Shown here piece after piece: positions 1 through 7,670 of a stretch of DNA of 15,295 bases. Source of the stretch: an uncultured Bacteroidota bacterium (GTDB lineage Bacteria > Bacteroidota > Bacteroidia > Flavobacteriales > Schleiferiaceae); the NCBI GenBank assembly GCA_913056475.1, contig CAJXMS010000016.1:1-15295 (forward strand), in the 5' to 3' direction. The position numbers were made by a program, and so were the translations under genes. Each line of letters opens with the position of its first letter. Position 1 is the stretch's first letter. The notes beneath the pieces were generated by a model. That model searched no databases and was not told where the DNA came from. It saw nothing but the letters and a program-made list of their open reading frames with translations.

Positions 1-379
1 CCGCCACCATTCCTACGCATCCCCCCAGGGCCAAGAGAAGCCGCAAAAGGATAAAACTGAAAATATCCGGCGCCAGGGCACAACCAATAGCCGCTAAAAA
101 ATAAAGGGCAAAACCTATCAAGAGCGGTTTTTTTCGTCCGTAGCGGTCCAAAAGCGGCCCGTAGATAAACTGCCCCAGGCTAATACCCGCGAAATAAGCG
201 GTTAAGCTAAGGCTTACCCGGCTGATGGAGGTATTAAGGTCTCGGGCCATATCTGGAAAGCCCGGCAAGTACATATCTATACTCAGTGGCCCGATAGCCG
301 CTATGGCGCCCAGGATGGCGATGAGGCGATTCTGGCGGGATAAAAGAGAAATTTGAGGGCGGCGAAGGGCTTTGGTCAT
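1..379 (-). CDS. Bcr/CflA family multidrug efflux MFS transporter, N-terminal part (cut by window edge)
   Basis: Inner-membrane drug:proton antiporter of the major facilitator superfamily; only the first 126 residues lie in the window and the gene continues past base 1. The frame starts MTKALRRPQISLLSRQ. The first membrane segment (about residues 18-36) contains AIGPLSIDMYLPGFP, which closely matches the Bcr/CflA N-terminal signature. The second segment (about 57-74) leads into GPLLDRYGRKK (74-84), the MFS motif A loop, and two further hydrophobic segments follow before the edge. The ATG at 379 is favoured because a TAnnTTTG promoter element ends six bases upstream. There is no Shine-Dalgarno sequence. 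The specific substrate cannot be told from this fragment. Confidence 0.88.
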   Translation of the reverse strand, partial: MTKALRRPQISLLSRQNRLIAILGAIAAIGPLSIDMYLPGFPDMARDLNTSISRVSLSLTAYFAGISLGQFIYGPLLDRYGRKKPLLIGFALYFLAAIGCALAPDIFSFILLRLLLALGGCVGMVA

Positions 380-637
380 GCGGGGCAAAAGTAGGGCAAT
401 CTAGCCACAGAAGAGGACGAAAAAACGATGGGGATAGGCAGGCTTGATGCATGATTGCGAAAGGTAATATAATCGAAAGCCGCCTGGCTGCTACCTGTTT
501 CGCTTAGGGCTTCAATAAGCGCACGTTCCACCTATTCTTTCCGGGGAGTCGTAGCCAGCTACTTTTGGGGCTCGGTGGTTGGTGCTTCATATCGGTAGTA
601 GGCCACTATCCCGAAGCTTCGCTGCTGCAGATGCACC
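380..637. other. Intergenic stretch without a recognisable gene
   Basis: These 258 bases lie between the start of the MFS gene and the stop of the small exported protein, both on the minus strand. Besides the MFS promoter I see a 6-bp hairpin (CGCTTA/TAAGCG, 501-521), a short inverted repeat (GTAGC/GCTAC, 550-560), the palindrome CGAAGCTTCG (612-621), and one TACTTTTG on the plus strand at 560-567 with no convincing gene behind it. No tRNA-like fold or strong terminator is visible. The open frames crossing this stretch are low-complexity shadows of neighbouring genes. Confidence 0.5.
386..393 (-). promoter_or_regulatory. Bacteroidota -7 promoter element for the MFS gene
   Basis: On the minus strand this reads TACTTTTG, a perfect match to TAnnTTTG, ending six bases before the transporter ATG. 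If transcription starts about four bases past the final G, the mRNA leader would be about three bases, so it is effectively leaderless. No clear TTTG -33 box is visible. Confidence 0.55.
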
Positions 638-988
638 CTATCGAAACTGGAGTTTCAGCCGCAGGCGCAAATCCTGGGGGCGTGCTTTCCGAAAAGCGCG
701 GAGGCGGCTGCGAATTTCTTGCGCCAGGAAGGGATTTTGACTTTGGAGACGGTGTATGACCACTTTCCCCTCCTTTTGCAGGGTTACTTCCAGTCTTACT
801 ATCTGCGGTCCCATTATTTGCAGATGCTTAGCCGGATAACCGATGGCATTTTGGATGCTTTGGGCGGCGGCGCCTGGCGCTTCCTCTCGGGTGCTGGACT
901 CACTCGTGGGGCGGGCGCTCATTTGGCCTGCGGCCAAAAGTATACTGAGCAAGGCGAGGGGCATAGCGGTCTGGATTTGTTTTTTCAT
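638..988 (-). CDS. Small exported protein, possibly TonB C-terminal-like
   Basis: Predicted protein of 116 residues that starts MKKQIQTAMPLALLSILLAAG. This is a classic cleavable signal peptide: basic start, hydrophobic core, and a small-residue stretch near residue 20-25. I chose the ATG at 988, not the open frame extending upstream to 1024, because it gives the signal peptide and has AGGAAAA just upstream, the best Shine-Dalgarno-like site in the window. The mature part has an Ala/Glu/Ser-rich linker, then a segment containing IGYPAKHLQIMG and VRLEVTLQKEGKVVIHRL. Its YP-A, Gly, alternating hydrophobic and k-eGkV rhythm resembles the TonB C-terminal fold common in Bacteroidota periplasmic proteins. 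That likeness is an inference from pattern, not a firm family call. The C-terminus is very rich in Arg/Lys. Function unknown. Confidence 0.65.
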   Translation of the reverse strand: MKKQIQTAMPLALLSILLAAGQMSARPTSESSTREEAPGAAAQSIQNAIGYPAKHLQIMGPQIVRLEVTLQKEGKVVIHRLQSQNPFLAQEIRSRLRAFRKARPQDLRLRLKLQFR

Positions 989-1021
989 GATAGTTTTCCT
1001 GTTTTGATCTGGTTTGAGAGA

Positions 1022-1029
1022 CAAAGGTC
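1022..1029 (-). promoter_or_regulatory. Probable -7 element of the small exported protein gene
   Basis: Minus-strand GACCTTTG differs from TAnnTTTG only at the first base. It would start transcription near 1018, giving a leader of about 30 bases that includes the AGGAAAA ribosome-binding site. The same GACCTTTG variant precedes the Nudix gene. Confidence 0.35.
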
Positions 1030-1129
1030 TGAAGCGCGCTGCTCCAGTACTTTAGCTTTATTTTGTGTTATCGTTATCGATGGGTAACGGCCGCGCTCAT
1101 TTTATTACACTGTCCCGCAGGGTGCACCG

Positions 1130-1137
1130 TATATTTG
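1130..1137 (+). promoter_or_regulatory. -7 promoter element of queE, leaderless spacing
   Basis: TATATTTG matches TAnnTTTG exactly and ends five bases before the queE ATG at 1143. The predicted transcription start falls within about two bases of the start codon. No Shine-Dalgarno sequence and no clear -33 TTTG are present. Confidence 0.55.
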
Positions 1138-1142
1138 CCCCC

Positions 1143-1775
1143 ATGCAGCAGCAGGAAGCAGAACAAAAAGTAGCGGATGGCCACTGGTTGCCCCTAATGG
1201 AGGCTTTTTATACGGTCCAGGGGGAAGGTTTTCATACCGGTAAGGCCGCTTATTTTATCCGGGTGGGGGGATGCGATGTGGGCTGCCATTGGTGCGATGT
1301 GAAAGAAAGCTGGAATGCGGCTCTTCATCCGCCCACTTCCATTAAGGCCATAGTGGAGGGCGCCCGCGCCTACAGCGACACGGTAGTGGTAACGGGGGGC
1401 GAACCTATGATGTACCCGATGAAACCGCTCACGGACGCCCTTCATGCCGCTGGTAAAAAGCGCCATGTAGAAACCTCCGGGGCTTACCCCTTGAGCGGAG
1501 ACTGGGAGTGGATATGCCTTTCGCCCAAAAAAACCGGCCCACCTCAACCGGCCTTCTACCCGGCAGCCCAGGAACTTAAAGTGGTCATTTACACCAAAAG
1601 TGACTTTCGCTGGGCGGAAGAACATGCCCAGAAGGTAGGCCCGGATTGCCGGCTTTTTCTCCAACCTGAATGGAGCCGCCGGGAAAAAATGATGCCCCTC
1701 ATCAGCGCCTACGTGATGGACAATCCGAAGTGGCAAGTGGGCCTGCAAACACATAAGTACTTGGGCCTACCCTAA
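1143..1775 (+). CDS. queE: 7-carboxy-7-deazaguanine synthase (radical SAM)
   Basis: Radical SAM enzyme that converts 6-carboxy-5,6,7,8-tetrahydropterin to 7-carboxy-7-deazaguanine, the ring-forming step toward preQ0 and queuosine; cytosolic. The 210-residue length is normal. Near the N-terminus is EAFYTVQGEGFHTGKAAYFI (20-39), with the QGEG substrate-site motif. Next comes GGCDVGCHWCD, holding the CX3CX2C cluster ligands Cys44, Cys48 and Cys51, then the SAM-binding TGGEP at 84-88. A frame extending upstream to 1065 exists, but the ATG at 1143 is preferred: it gives the family's usual N-terminus and sits directly behind a promoter element. The gene stands alone. Other preQ0 genes (queC, queD, folE) are not in the window, but queA is about 6 kb away. 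A hairpin at the stop codon may end transcription. Confidence 0.95.
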   Translation: MQQQEAEQKVADGHWLPLMEAFYTVQGEGFHTGKAAYFIRVGGCDVGCHWCDVKESWNAALHPPTSIKAIVEGARAYSDTVVVTGGEPMMYPMKPLTDALHAAGKKRHVETSGAYPLSGDWEWICLSPKKTGPPQPAFYPAAQELKVVIYTKSDFRWAEEHAQKVGPDCRLFLQPEWSRREKMMPLISAYVMDNPKWQVGLQTHKYLGLP

Positions 1776-1794
1776 GCAGGAGGCTGCTTATTTT
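1773..1794 (+). terminator. Probable rho-independent terminator of queE
   Basis: TAAGCAG and CTGCTTA form a 7-bp stem with a GAGG loop, followed directly by TTTTAA. The stem includes the queE stop codon. It is modest in GC, so termination may be partial. Confidence 0.45.
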
Positions 1795-1803
1795 AACATA
1801 GCA

Positions 1804-1868
1804 GCGTGGATAGGCTGGTGCTCCCAGGCCCTTCCGGCGAGGGCCCATCTAAACGCGCTATCCTGCGC
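1804..1868. repeat. Nested inverted repeats upstream of icmF
   Basis: GGATAG (1808-1813) can pair with CTATCC (1858-1863), with flanking GCG/CGC pairs around a small bulge. Inside lies a second stem, GGCCCT (1827-1832) with AGGGCC (1840-1845). The structure is upstream of the predicted icmF -7 element, so it may be an operator, a leftover of queE termination, or chance. It does not have the length or the conserved box of a cobalamin riboswitch. Confidence 0.3.
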
Positions 1869-1875
1869 GATTGCT

Positions 1876-1883
1876 TATTTTTG
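1876..1883 (+). promoter_or_regulatory. -7 promoter element of icmF
   Basis: TATTTTTG matches TAnnTTTG exactly. A start near 1887 would give a leader of about 39 bases before the icmF ATG at 1926. I do not see a good -33 box or a Shine-Dalgarno sequence. Confidence 0.5.
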
Positions 1884-1925
1884 CCCTAATCATCCCTAAT
1901 TTTTACCCTTCAAATCTCTCCGGCC

Positions 1926-4900
1926 ATGGAAACCGTTGCCCCTTATAAACCCAAGAATAAAGTTCGAATCGTTACCGCTGCCTCCCTTTTTGACGGCCAT
2001 GATGCGGCCATTAACGTGATGCGGCGCATTATCCAAGGTACTGGATGTGAGGTGATACACCTGGGGCACGACCGCAGCGTAGAAGAAGTGGTGGATACCG
2101 CCATTCAGGAAGATGCGCAGGCCATCGCCATGACCTCTTACCAGGGTGGGCATATTGAATATTTCAAATACATGCACGATCTGCTCAAGGAAAAAGGGGC
2201 GGCGCATATCAAGATCTTTGGCGGCGGCGGCGGTGTGATCCTTCCAGAGGAGCAGCAAGAGCTGCATGAGTACGGTATTGACCGTATCTACTCTCCCGAT
2301 GATGGCCGGGAAATGGGCCTCCAGGGCATGATCAATGACATGGTGGAAAAGGCCGACTTCCCCACCGGCAAAGACATCAACGGGGAAGCTAAACAGCTGG
2401 ACGAAAAGTTTAAACCCGCCATAGCCCGCCTTATCTCTGCCGCCGAAAACTATATGGAAGATTCCCGGGCGGTGCTGGATACCATCGATCAAACCGCCGA
2501 AAAGGTCAAAACCCCCGTTTTGGGCATTACCGGCACCGGGGGCGCGGGCAAATCTTCCCTCGTGGATGAGCTGGTGCGGCGCTTCCTCCTGGACCATAAA
2601 GAGAAGACCATAGCCATCGTATCGGTAGACCCTTCCAAAAGGAAAACCGGCGGGGCGCTCCTGGGCGACCGGATCCGCATGAATGCCATCCGGAGCAGCC
2701 GCGTTTACATGCGTTCGCTAGCTACCCGCCAGAGTAATTTGGCCTTAAGTAAGCACGTGAAAGAGGCGGTAAATATTCTCAAAGCCGCCCATTACGATCT
2801 GGTGATCCTGGAAACCTCCGGTATAGGCCAAAGCGATACCGAGATCACCGATCACAGTGATGTATCCCTTTACGTGATGACCCCGGAATATGGCGCAGCT
2901 ACCCAGCTCGAAAAAATAGACATGCTGGATTTTGCTGATATCGTGGCCCTCAACAAGTTTGACAAACGCGGGGCCCTGGATGCCTTGCGCGACGTGAAAA
3001 AACAGTACCAGCGAAACAACCAGCTCTTTACGCAGGACCCGGATTCGATGCCCGTGTACGGCACCATCGCCAGTCAGTTTAATGATCCCGGCACCAATAA
3101 CCTCTACCGGGCCCTCATGGATATGATCGTGGAGAAAACCGGGGCCAGGGAACTTTCCAGCAATTGGGCCAGTGACGCCGAAATGAGTGAGAAGATCTAC
3201 ATTATCCCGCCCAACCGGACCCGCTACCTCAGCGAAATAGCCGAGAACAACCGGACTTATGATGAAAAGGCCGCAGCGCAGGCGGAAGTAGCGCAAAGCT
3301 TATACGGGCTTTACAAGGCTATTCTTTCTTTCGGCGGTCCGGATTTGCTTAAGGAGGCGCCAGCCGAAAAAGTAGAAGATGACACCCTGCAGTCGCTCAT
3401 TGACAAGTTTGAAGACCTGCGCAAAGACCTGGATCCGCGCAATTGGGACATTATTCAAAATTGGGAAAAGAAGGTGCAGCGCTATCGAGACGAGGTCTTT
3501 TCCTTTACCGTACGCGATAAAGAGATAAATATCCAGACCCACGTCGAATCCCTAAGCCATACTTCCGTCCCCAAGATAGCCCTTCCTAAATACCAGGCCT
3601 GGGGGGATCTCTTACGGTGGAATCTTAAAGAGAATGTGCCGGGCGAGTTCCCATTCACGGCCGGTATTTACCCCTTTAAACGGCAGGGGGAAGACCCCAC
3701 GCGCATGTTTGCCGGAGAAGGAGGTCCGGAGCGTACCAACCGGCGCTTCCATTACGTAAGCCTGGATATGCCGGCCGCTCGCTTGAGTACGGCCTTTGAC
3801 TCGGTAACCCTTTACGGGAATGATCCCGACCACCGGCCCGATATTTACGGCAAAATAGGCAATGCGGGCGTGAGCATTTGTTGCTTAGACGATGCCAAAA
3901 AACTCTATTCCGGCTTTGACCTATGTGCTCCCACCACCTCGGTGAGCATGACCATCAATGGACCGGCCCCTATGCTCCTGGCTTTCTTCATGAATGCTGC
4001 CATTGATCAGCAGTGCGAGAAGTACATCCGGGAGAACGGGCTGGAGGACCAAGTAGAAGCCAAGCTCAAAGAACTTTACGACGACCGGGGCATCGAGCGC
4101 CCCCGCTACCAGGGAAATATTGCCAAACGGGGCGAAAAGGCCAAGGTAGAAGACAACGCCGAACTGGATACCGGCGCTAAAGAAGTAAGCGAGCAAGTTC
4201 AGCAAGATATCCTATCCGGCGTAGCCGTAGACGGCGACCTGCCGGAAGGCAATAATGGGCTGGGCCTTATGCTGCTGGGCATAAGCGGCGATATGGTCCT
4301 GGACGCCGATACTTACCAGCGCATTAAAAGCCAGACCATGGCCAGCGTACGCGGAACCGTGCAGGCGGATATTCTCAAGGAAGATCAAGCGCAAAACACC
4401 TGCATATTCTCCACCGAATTTGCGCTGCGCCTGATGGGCGATGTCCAGGAGAGTTTCATCGCTCAAAAGGTGCGTAACTTCTATTCGGTAAGTATTTCGG
4501 GCTACCACATCGCCGAAGCGGGCGCCAATCCCATCACCCAACTGGCCTTTACCCTGGCCAATGGGTTTACCTACGTAGAATATTACCTGAGCCGGGGGAT
4601 GGACATCAATAAGTTTGGACCCAACCTGAGCTTTTTCTTCTCCAACGGCGTTGATCCGGAATATGCGGTCATTGGCCGCGCCGCGCGGCGCATTTGGTCT
4701 AAGGCGCTTAAGTACAAGTACGGTGCCGATAAACGGGCCCAAATGCTGAAGTACCATATCCAAACCAGTGGTCGTTCCCTGCACGCGCAGGAAATCCAAT
4801 TCAATGATATCCGCACCACGCTCCAGGCCCTCTACGCCATCTATGACAATTGCAATTCTCTCCATACCAATGCTTATGATGAGGCCATAACCACGCCTAC

Positions 4901-5450
4901 CGAGGAAAGCGTACGCCGCGCCATGGCCATTCAGCTCATTATTAATAAAGAGCTGGGCCTCGCCAAAAACGAAAATCCCCTCCAGGGCAGCTTCATCATC
5001 GAGGAGCTTACCGACCTGGTAGAGGAAGCGGTGCTCAGTGAATTTGACCGCATCACCGAGCGGGGGGGCGTGCTCGGCGCCATGGAAACCATGTATCAGC
5101 GGGGCAAGATCCAGGAGGAATCTCTGCACTATGAGACGCTCAAGCACAGCGGGGAATACCCCATCGTAGGGGTAAACACCTTCCTGAGCTCTACTGGTTC
5201 GCCCACCACTACCCCGGGAGAGGTGATTCGCGCCACCCAGGAAGAAAAGGAGTACCAGATCACGATGCTGGGGCGCCTGCACGAAAACTACGCCGAAGCG
5301 GGCAGCCGGTGGCTGGAGAAATTACAGGAGGCGGCTGTCCAGAACGAAAACCTCTACGATGTGCTCATGGAAGCCGTCAAGTATTGCTCCCTGGGACAAA
5401 TTACCGAAGCGCTCTTTGAGGTAGGCGGCCAGTATCGCAGAAATATGTAG
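1926..5450 (+). CDS. icmF: Fused isobutyryl-CoA mutase with built-in G-protein chaperone
   Basis: Adenosylcobalamin-dependent mutase interconverting isobutyryl-CoA and butyryl-CoA, with its own GTPase chaperone for cofactor loading. Domain order is that of IcmF. Residues about 12-140 form the B12-binding domain, with DGHDA at 23-27 and His25 as presumed cobalt ligand. About 195-420 is the MeaB-like GTPase, with P-loop GTGGAGKSS at 203-211 and NKFD at 343-346. After a linker, the substrate-binding barrel starts near 570. In my alignment from memory with methylmalonyl-CoA mutase, the Tyr and Arg that hold the carboxylate are replaced by Phe584 (YPFKR) and Gln823 (AQNTC), the isobutyryl-type signature. 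The 1174 residues are somewhat longer than the roughly 1090 of characterised IcmF proteins; the linker and the stretch around 700-780 look like the places to seek the extra length. It may be annotated elsewhere as methylmalonyl-CoA mutase family. Transcribed alone, ending at a strong terminator. Confidence 0.93.
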   Translation: METVAPYKPKNKVRIVTAASLFDGHDAAINVMRRIIQGTGCEVIHLGHDRSVEEVVDTAIQEDAQAIAMTSYQGGHIEYFKYMHDLLKEKGAAHIKIFGGGGGVILPEEQQELHEYGIDRIYSPDDGREMGLQGMINDMVEKADFPTGKDINGEAKQLDEKFKPAIARLISAAENYMEDSRAVLDTIDQTAEKVKTPVLGITGTGGAGKSSLVDELVRRFLLDHKEKTIAIVSVDPSKRKTGGALLGDRIRMNAIRSSRVYMRSLATRQSNLALSKHVKEAVNILKAAHYDLVILETSGIGQSDTEITDHSDVSLYVMTPEYGAATQLEKIDMLDFADIVALNKFDKRGALDALRDVKKQYQRNNQLFTQDPDSMPVYGTIASQFNDPGTNNLYRALMDMIVEKTGARELSSNWASDAEMSEKIYIIPPNRTRYLSEIAENNRTYDEKAAAQAEVAQSLYGLYKAILSFGGPDLLKEAPAEKVEDDTLQSLIDKFEDLRKDLDPRNWDIIQNWEKKVQRYRDEVFSFTVRDKEINIQTHVESLSHTSVPKIALPKYQAWGDLLRWNLKENVPGEFPFTAGIYPFKRQGEDPTRMFAGEGGPERTNRRFHYVSLDMPAARLSTAFDSVTLYGNDPDHRPDIYGKIGNAGVSICCLDDAKKLYSGFDLCAPTTSVSMTINGPAPMLLAFFMNAAIDQQCEKYIRENGLEDQVEAKLKELYDDRGIERPRYQGNIAKRGEKAKVEDNAELDTGAKEVSEQVQQDILSGVAVDGDLPEGNNGLGLMLLGISGDMVLDADTYQRIKSQTMASVRGTVQADILKEDQAQNTCIFSTEFALRLMGDVQESFIAQKVRNFYSVSISGYHIAEAGANPITQLAFTLANGFTYVEYYLSRGMDINKFGPNLSFFFSNGVDPEYAVIGRAARRIWSKALKYKYGADKRAQMLKYHIQTSGRSLHAQEIQFNDIRTTLQALYAIYDNCNSLHTNAYDEAITTPTEESVRRAMAIQLIINKELGLAKNENPLQGSFIIEELTDLVEEAVLSEFDRITERGGVLGAMETMYQRGKIQEESLHYETLKHSGEYPIVGVNTFLSSTGSPTTTPGEVIRATQEEKEYQITMLGRLHENYAEAGSRWLEKLQEAAVQNENLYDVLMEAVKYCSLGQITEALFEVGGQYRRNM

Positions 5451-5477
5451 CGTAAGGCTTTATACGTCCCGGCCTCA

Positions 5478-5516
5478 AACTAAAAAAGCCCGGCCAAAAG
5501 CCGGGCTTTTTTAGTT
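5478..5516. terminator. Bidirectional rho-independent terminator
   Basis: A perfect 17-bp inverted repeat (5478-5494 and 5500-5516) with a 5-base loop. Its GC-rich core GCCCGGC/GCCGGGC is flanked by A-run and T-run on both sides, so it ends transcription in either direction. It sits between the convergent ends of icmF (stop at 5450) and the S9 peptidase (stop at 5537) and serves both. It is the strongest terminator in the window. Confidence 0.92.
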
Positions 5517-5536
5517 AAGCCTGAATGGTCTTAAGA

Positions 5537-7567
5537 TTACCGCAACCATTTATCCAGCCATTTAAAAAATTGGTCGTGCCAGATAAGCCCGTTCTGGGGG
5601 CTTAATATCCAGTGGCCCTCATTGGGGAAGTAAACAAACTTGGAGGGGACATCTTGCAGCTGGGCGGCATTGAAAGCTTCCATGCCCTGATTTTCCGGAA
5701 CGCGGTAATCGCGGCCGCCGTGGAACACCAGCATAGGAGTGTCCCAATTATCTACATATTCTTTGGGGTCAAAACGCTCGTAGGTCTCCCGGTTATCTTC
5801 CTCCCAGAAAGGACCACCCAGGTCTTTATTGGCAAACCACATCTCTTCGGTAGCCAGGTACCAACTTTCCAGGTTAAATAAGCCGCAGTGGCTGATGAAG
5901 CTGCTGAAACGTCCCTCGTGAATACCGGCCAGCATGTAGACGGAGTAGCCACCGTAGCTGGCGCCTACGCAGCCCAGGTTCTCTTTATCCACGTAGGGTT
6001 CTTGAGCCAGGGCATCTATGGCACTGAGGTAGTCTTCCATGGCTTGACCGCCCCAGTCGCCCGAGATGGCCTCGTTCCACTGCCGGCCAAAGCCGGGTAA
6101 GCCGCGCCGATTGGGGGCTACCACGATGTAGCCCTGAGCGGCCATGAGCTGGAAATTCCAGCGGAAACTGTAAAACTGGGATACCATGGCCTGGGGGCCC
6201 CCCTGACAGTAAAGCAGGGTGGGGTACTTCTTTTCCGGATCAAAATTGGGCGGATAAATCACCCAGGTTTGCATTTCCTTGCCATCGCTGGTACGGATGG
6301 TACGGGATTCTACGCGGCTCTTATTCAGGGAGCTGTAGATGTCATTATTTACCGTGGTGAGCTGGTGGGCTTCTCCCCTTTTAAGGTCCACCCGGTACAC
6401 CTCGTTGGCGTGATTCATATCCTGGCGATTAACCAGCAGGCTACCGTTGTGGTATTCAAAATGGTTGTAATTATGGGGGCCGGAGGTGATCTGTTCCAGG
6501 TCAGCGGATTTTTGGGAGAGGTCTACCCGGAAGAGTTGATTGCTGCCGCGATAAGGAACGCCGGCAATGAGCTCATCCTGGTCTTTCCAGGCCAGCGCAT
6601 GAAAGGTGAGCTCATCGTACCGACCGGCTTCGCGGAGGACCCGGCGTACCTCCCGGGTTTCCATATCCATGATGAGCAGGTCGTTTACATCGCTCTCGTA
6701 GCCATTGGTGGCCATGCTCAGGAAGGCCAGTTTTTCGCCGTCCGGGGAAAAGTGTGGCTGTTTATCGTAGCCTTCCAGGTCTTCGGTAAGGAGTTCGGTT
6801 TGGCCCGTTTGGAGATCTACCAGGTAAAGCTGGGAGTTGGTTTGTTCAGAAAATTCGCGGCCGGTAAGTTTTTTACTCTCGTAGACTACGTAGCGTCCGT
6901 CCGGGCTTAGGGTATAGGCGGCGGGCCCGCCGAAAGGCGGTACGGGCGTGTCGTAGGGTTCATTCTCCATGAGGTCCTGAAAGTTTTCTACGGGCTGGTC
7001 CCCGTAGCGAGCCAGGCAGAGATGGGAGCTTTTGTAGTCGTCCCACTGGTCCCAGTGACGGTACATTAGGTCATCGATGATGCGTACTTCGGCCTTGGGG
7101 AGCCCGGGGTAAAGGTCCTGGGTGTTACGGCGGGTTTTGAATTTTTTAGTGAAGAGGATCGTGATGCTTCCGTTTTTCTGTGGGTAGGCCTTGGCGCCGC
7201 TTATGCCACCTTCTATATCGGTGAGGGCTTTTCGGCCGGTGCCGTCTCGGTTTATCTGGTAAAACTGGCCCTGGTAGGTGTAGCCCACTTTGTTGCCCAA
7301 AAACTGGGCGCCGGAAACCCGCCCATCCAGGTTGGTAAGGCGCTGGGGCTCGCCCCCTTCGGTGGAAAGCAGGTAGAGGTCGCGCTGGGCATTATTGGAA
7401 TCAATTCGGTAGCGGGTTACGCCGTACAGAAAGGATTTGCCATCTGCGGAGACATCTTCCAGGCTTACCCGGCCCAGTTTCCAGAGGAGTTTGGGCGTCA
7501 TTACGTCCTGTGCCGTTAGGCCAGTTCCGGCCAATAAGACCAATAGTAAAAGGATTTTTCGGATCAT
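5537..7567 (-). CDS. Secreted S9 family serine peptidase (DPP5/acylaminoacyl-peptidase-like)
   Basis: Prolyl-oligopeptidase-family enzyme, 676 residues, exported by the signal peptide MIRKILLLLVLLAGTGLTA (likely cut after Ala19). Residues about 25-410 form a beta-propeller of repeated blades, with phrases such as LSPDGRYVVYESKK and FSPDGEKLAFLS; it gates access to the active site. The C-terminal alpha/beta-hydrolase domain starts near 430 with YPTLLYCQGGPQ. Its triad is Ser537 in GASYGGY, Asp620 in HGGRDYRVP and His652 in NEGHW. Length and layout resemble Bacteroidota DPP5 and S9C peptidases, which release dipeptides or acylated residues in the periplasm; the exact specificity is not visible. 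A possible promoter lies just upstream. queA precedes it on the same strand with a 103-base gap, so some read-through is possible. Confidence 0.9.
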   Translation of the reverse strand: MIRKILLLLVLLAGTGLTAQDVMTPKLLWKLGRVSLEDVSADGKSFLYGVTRYRIDSNNAQRDLYLLSTEGGEPQRLTNLDGRVSGAQFLGNKVGYTYQGQFYQINRDGTGRKALTDIEGGISGAKAYPQKNGSITILFTKKFKTRRNTQDLYPGLPKAEVRIIDDLMYRHWDQWDDYKSSHLCLARYGDQPVENFQDLMENEPYDTPVPPFGGPAAYTLSPDGRYVVYESKKLTGREFSEQTNSQLYLVDLQTGQTELLTEDLEGYDKQPHFSPDGEKLAFLSMATNGYESDVNDLLIMDMETREVRRVLREAGRYDELTFHALAWKDQDELIAGVPYRGSNQLFRVDLSQKSADLEQITSGPHNYNHFEYHNGSLLVNRQDMNHANEVYRVDLKRGEAHQLTTVNNDIYSSLNKSRVESRTIRTSDGKEMQTWVIYPPNFDPEKKYPTLLYCQGGPQAMVSQFYSFRWNFQLMAAQGYIVVAPNRRGLPGFGRQWNEAISGDWGGQAMEDYLSAIDALAQEPYVDKENLGCVGASYGGYSVYMLAGIHEGRFSSFISHCGLFNLESWYLATEEMWFANKDLGGPFWEEDNRETYERFDPKEYVDNWDTPMLVFHGGRDYRVPENQGMEAFNAAQLQDVPSKFVYFPNEGHWILSPQNGLIWHDQFFKWLDKWLR

Positions 7568-7586
7568 GGGAGGGGATTTATGAGGT

Positions 7587-7620
7587 GAAAAATAAGCTCG
7601 AAGGTAGCCATTTTACCAAA
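7587..7620 (-). promoter_or_regulatory. Probable promoter of the S9 peptidase
   Basis: On the minus strand, TTTG (7620-7617) is followed after 22 bases by TATTTTTC (7594-7587), which matches TAnnTTTG except at the last base. This is the only site in the window where I can pair both Bacteroidota boxes. The implied leader is about 15 bases, without a Shine-Dalgarno sequence. Confidence 0.45.
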
Positions 7621-7670
7621 GGAGAGACCCGGTCCGGCGCGCTGGTGCACATTTGGCCGGCAGGCCTTAC

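Noticed and set aside
560..567. TACTTTTG on the plus strand as promoter of an antisense RNA or small gene
   Set aside because: It is a single exact match with no -33 box and no plausible gene behind it; several such matches are expected by chance in a window this long.
1776..1925. Cobalamin riboswitch upstream of the B12-dependent icmF
   Set aside because: The spacer is only 150 bases, lacks the conserved B12 box, and the predicted promoter leaves a leader of about 39 bases, too short for this riboswitch.
4212..5282. Long open frame (356 codons) antisense to icmF
   Set aside because: It is the mirror of a well-conserved GC-rich coding region, has no family motif and no initiation signal, and icmF is intact on the other strand.
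6269..6910. Open frame of 213 codons antisense to the S9 peptidase
   Set aside because: It is a hydrophobic low-complexity shadow of the beta-propeller coding sequence, with no recognisable domain.
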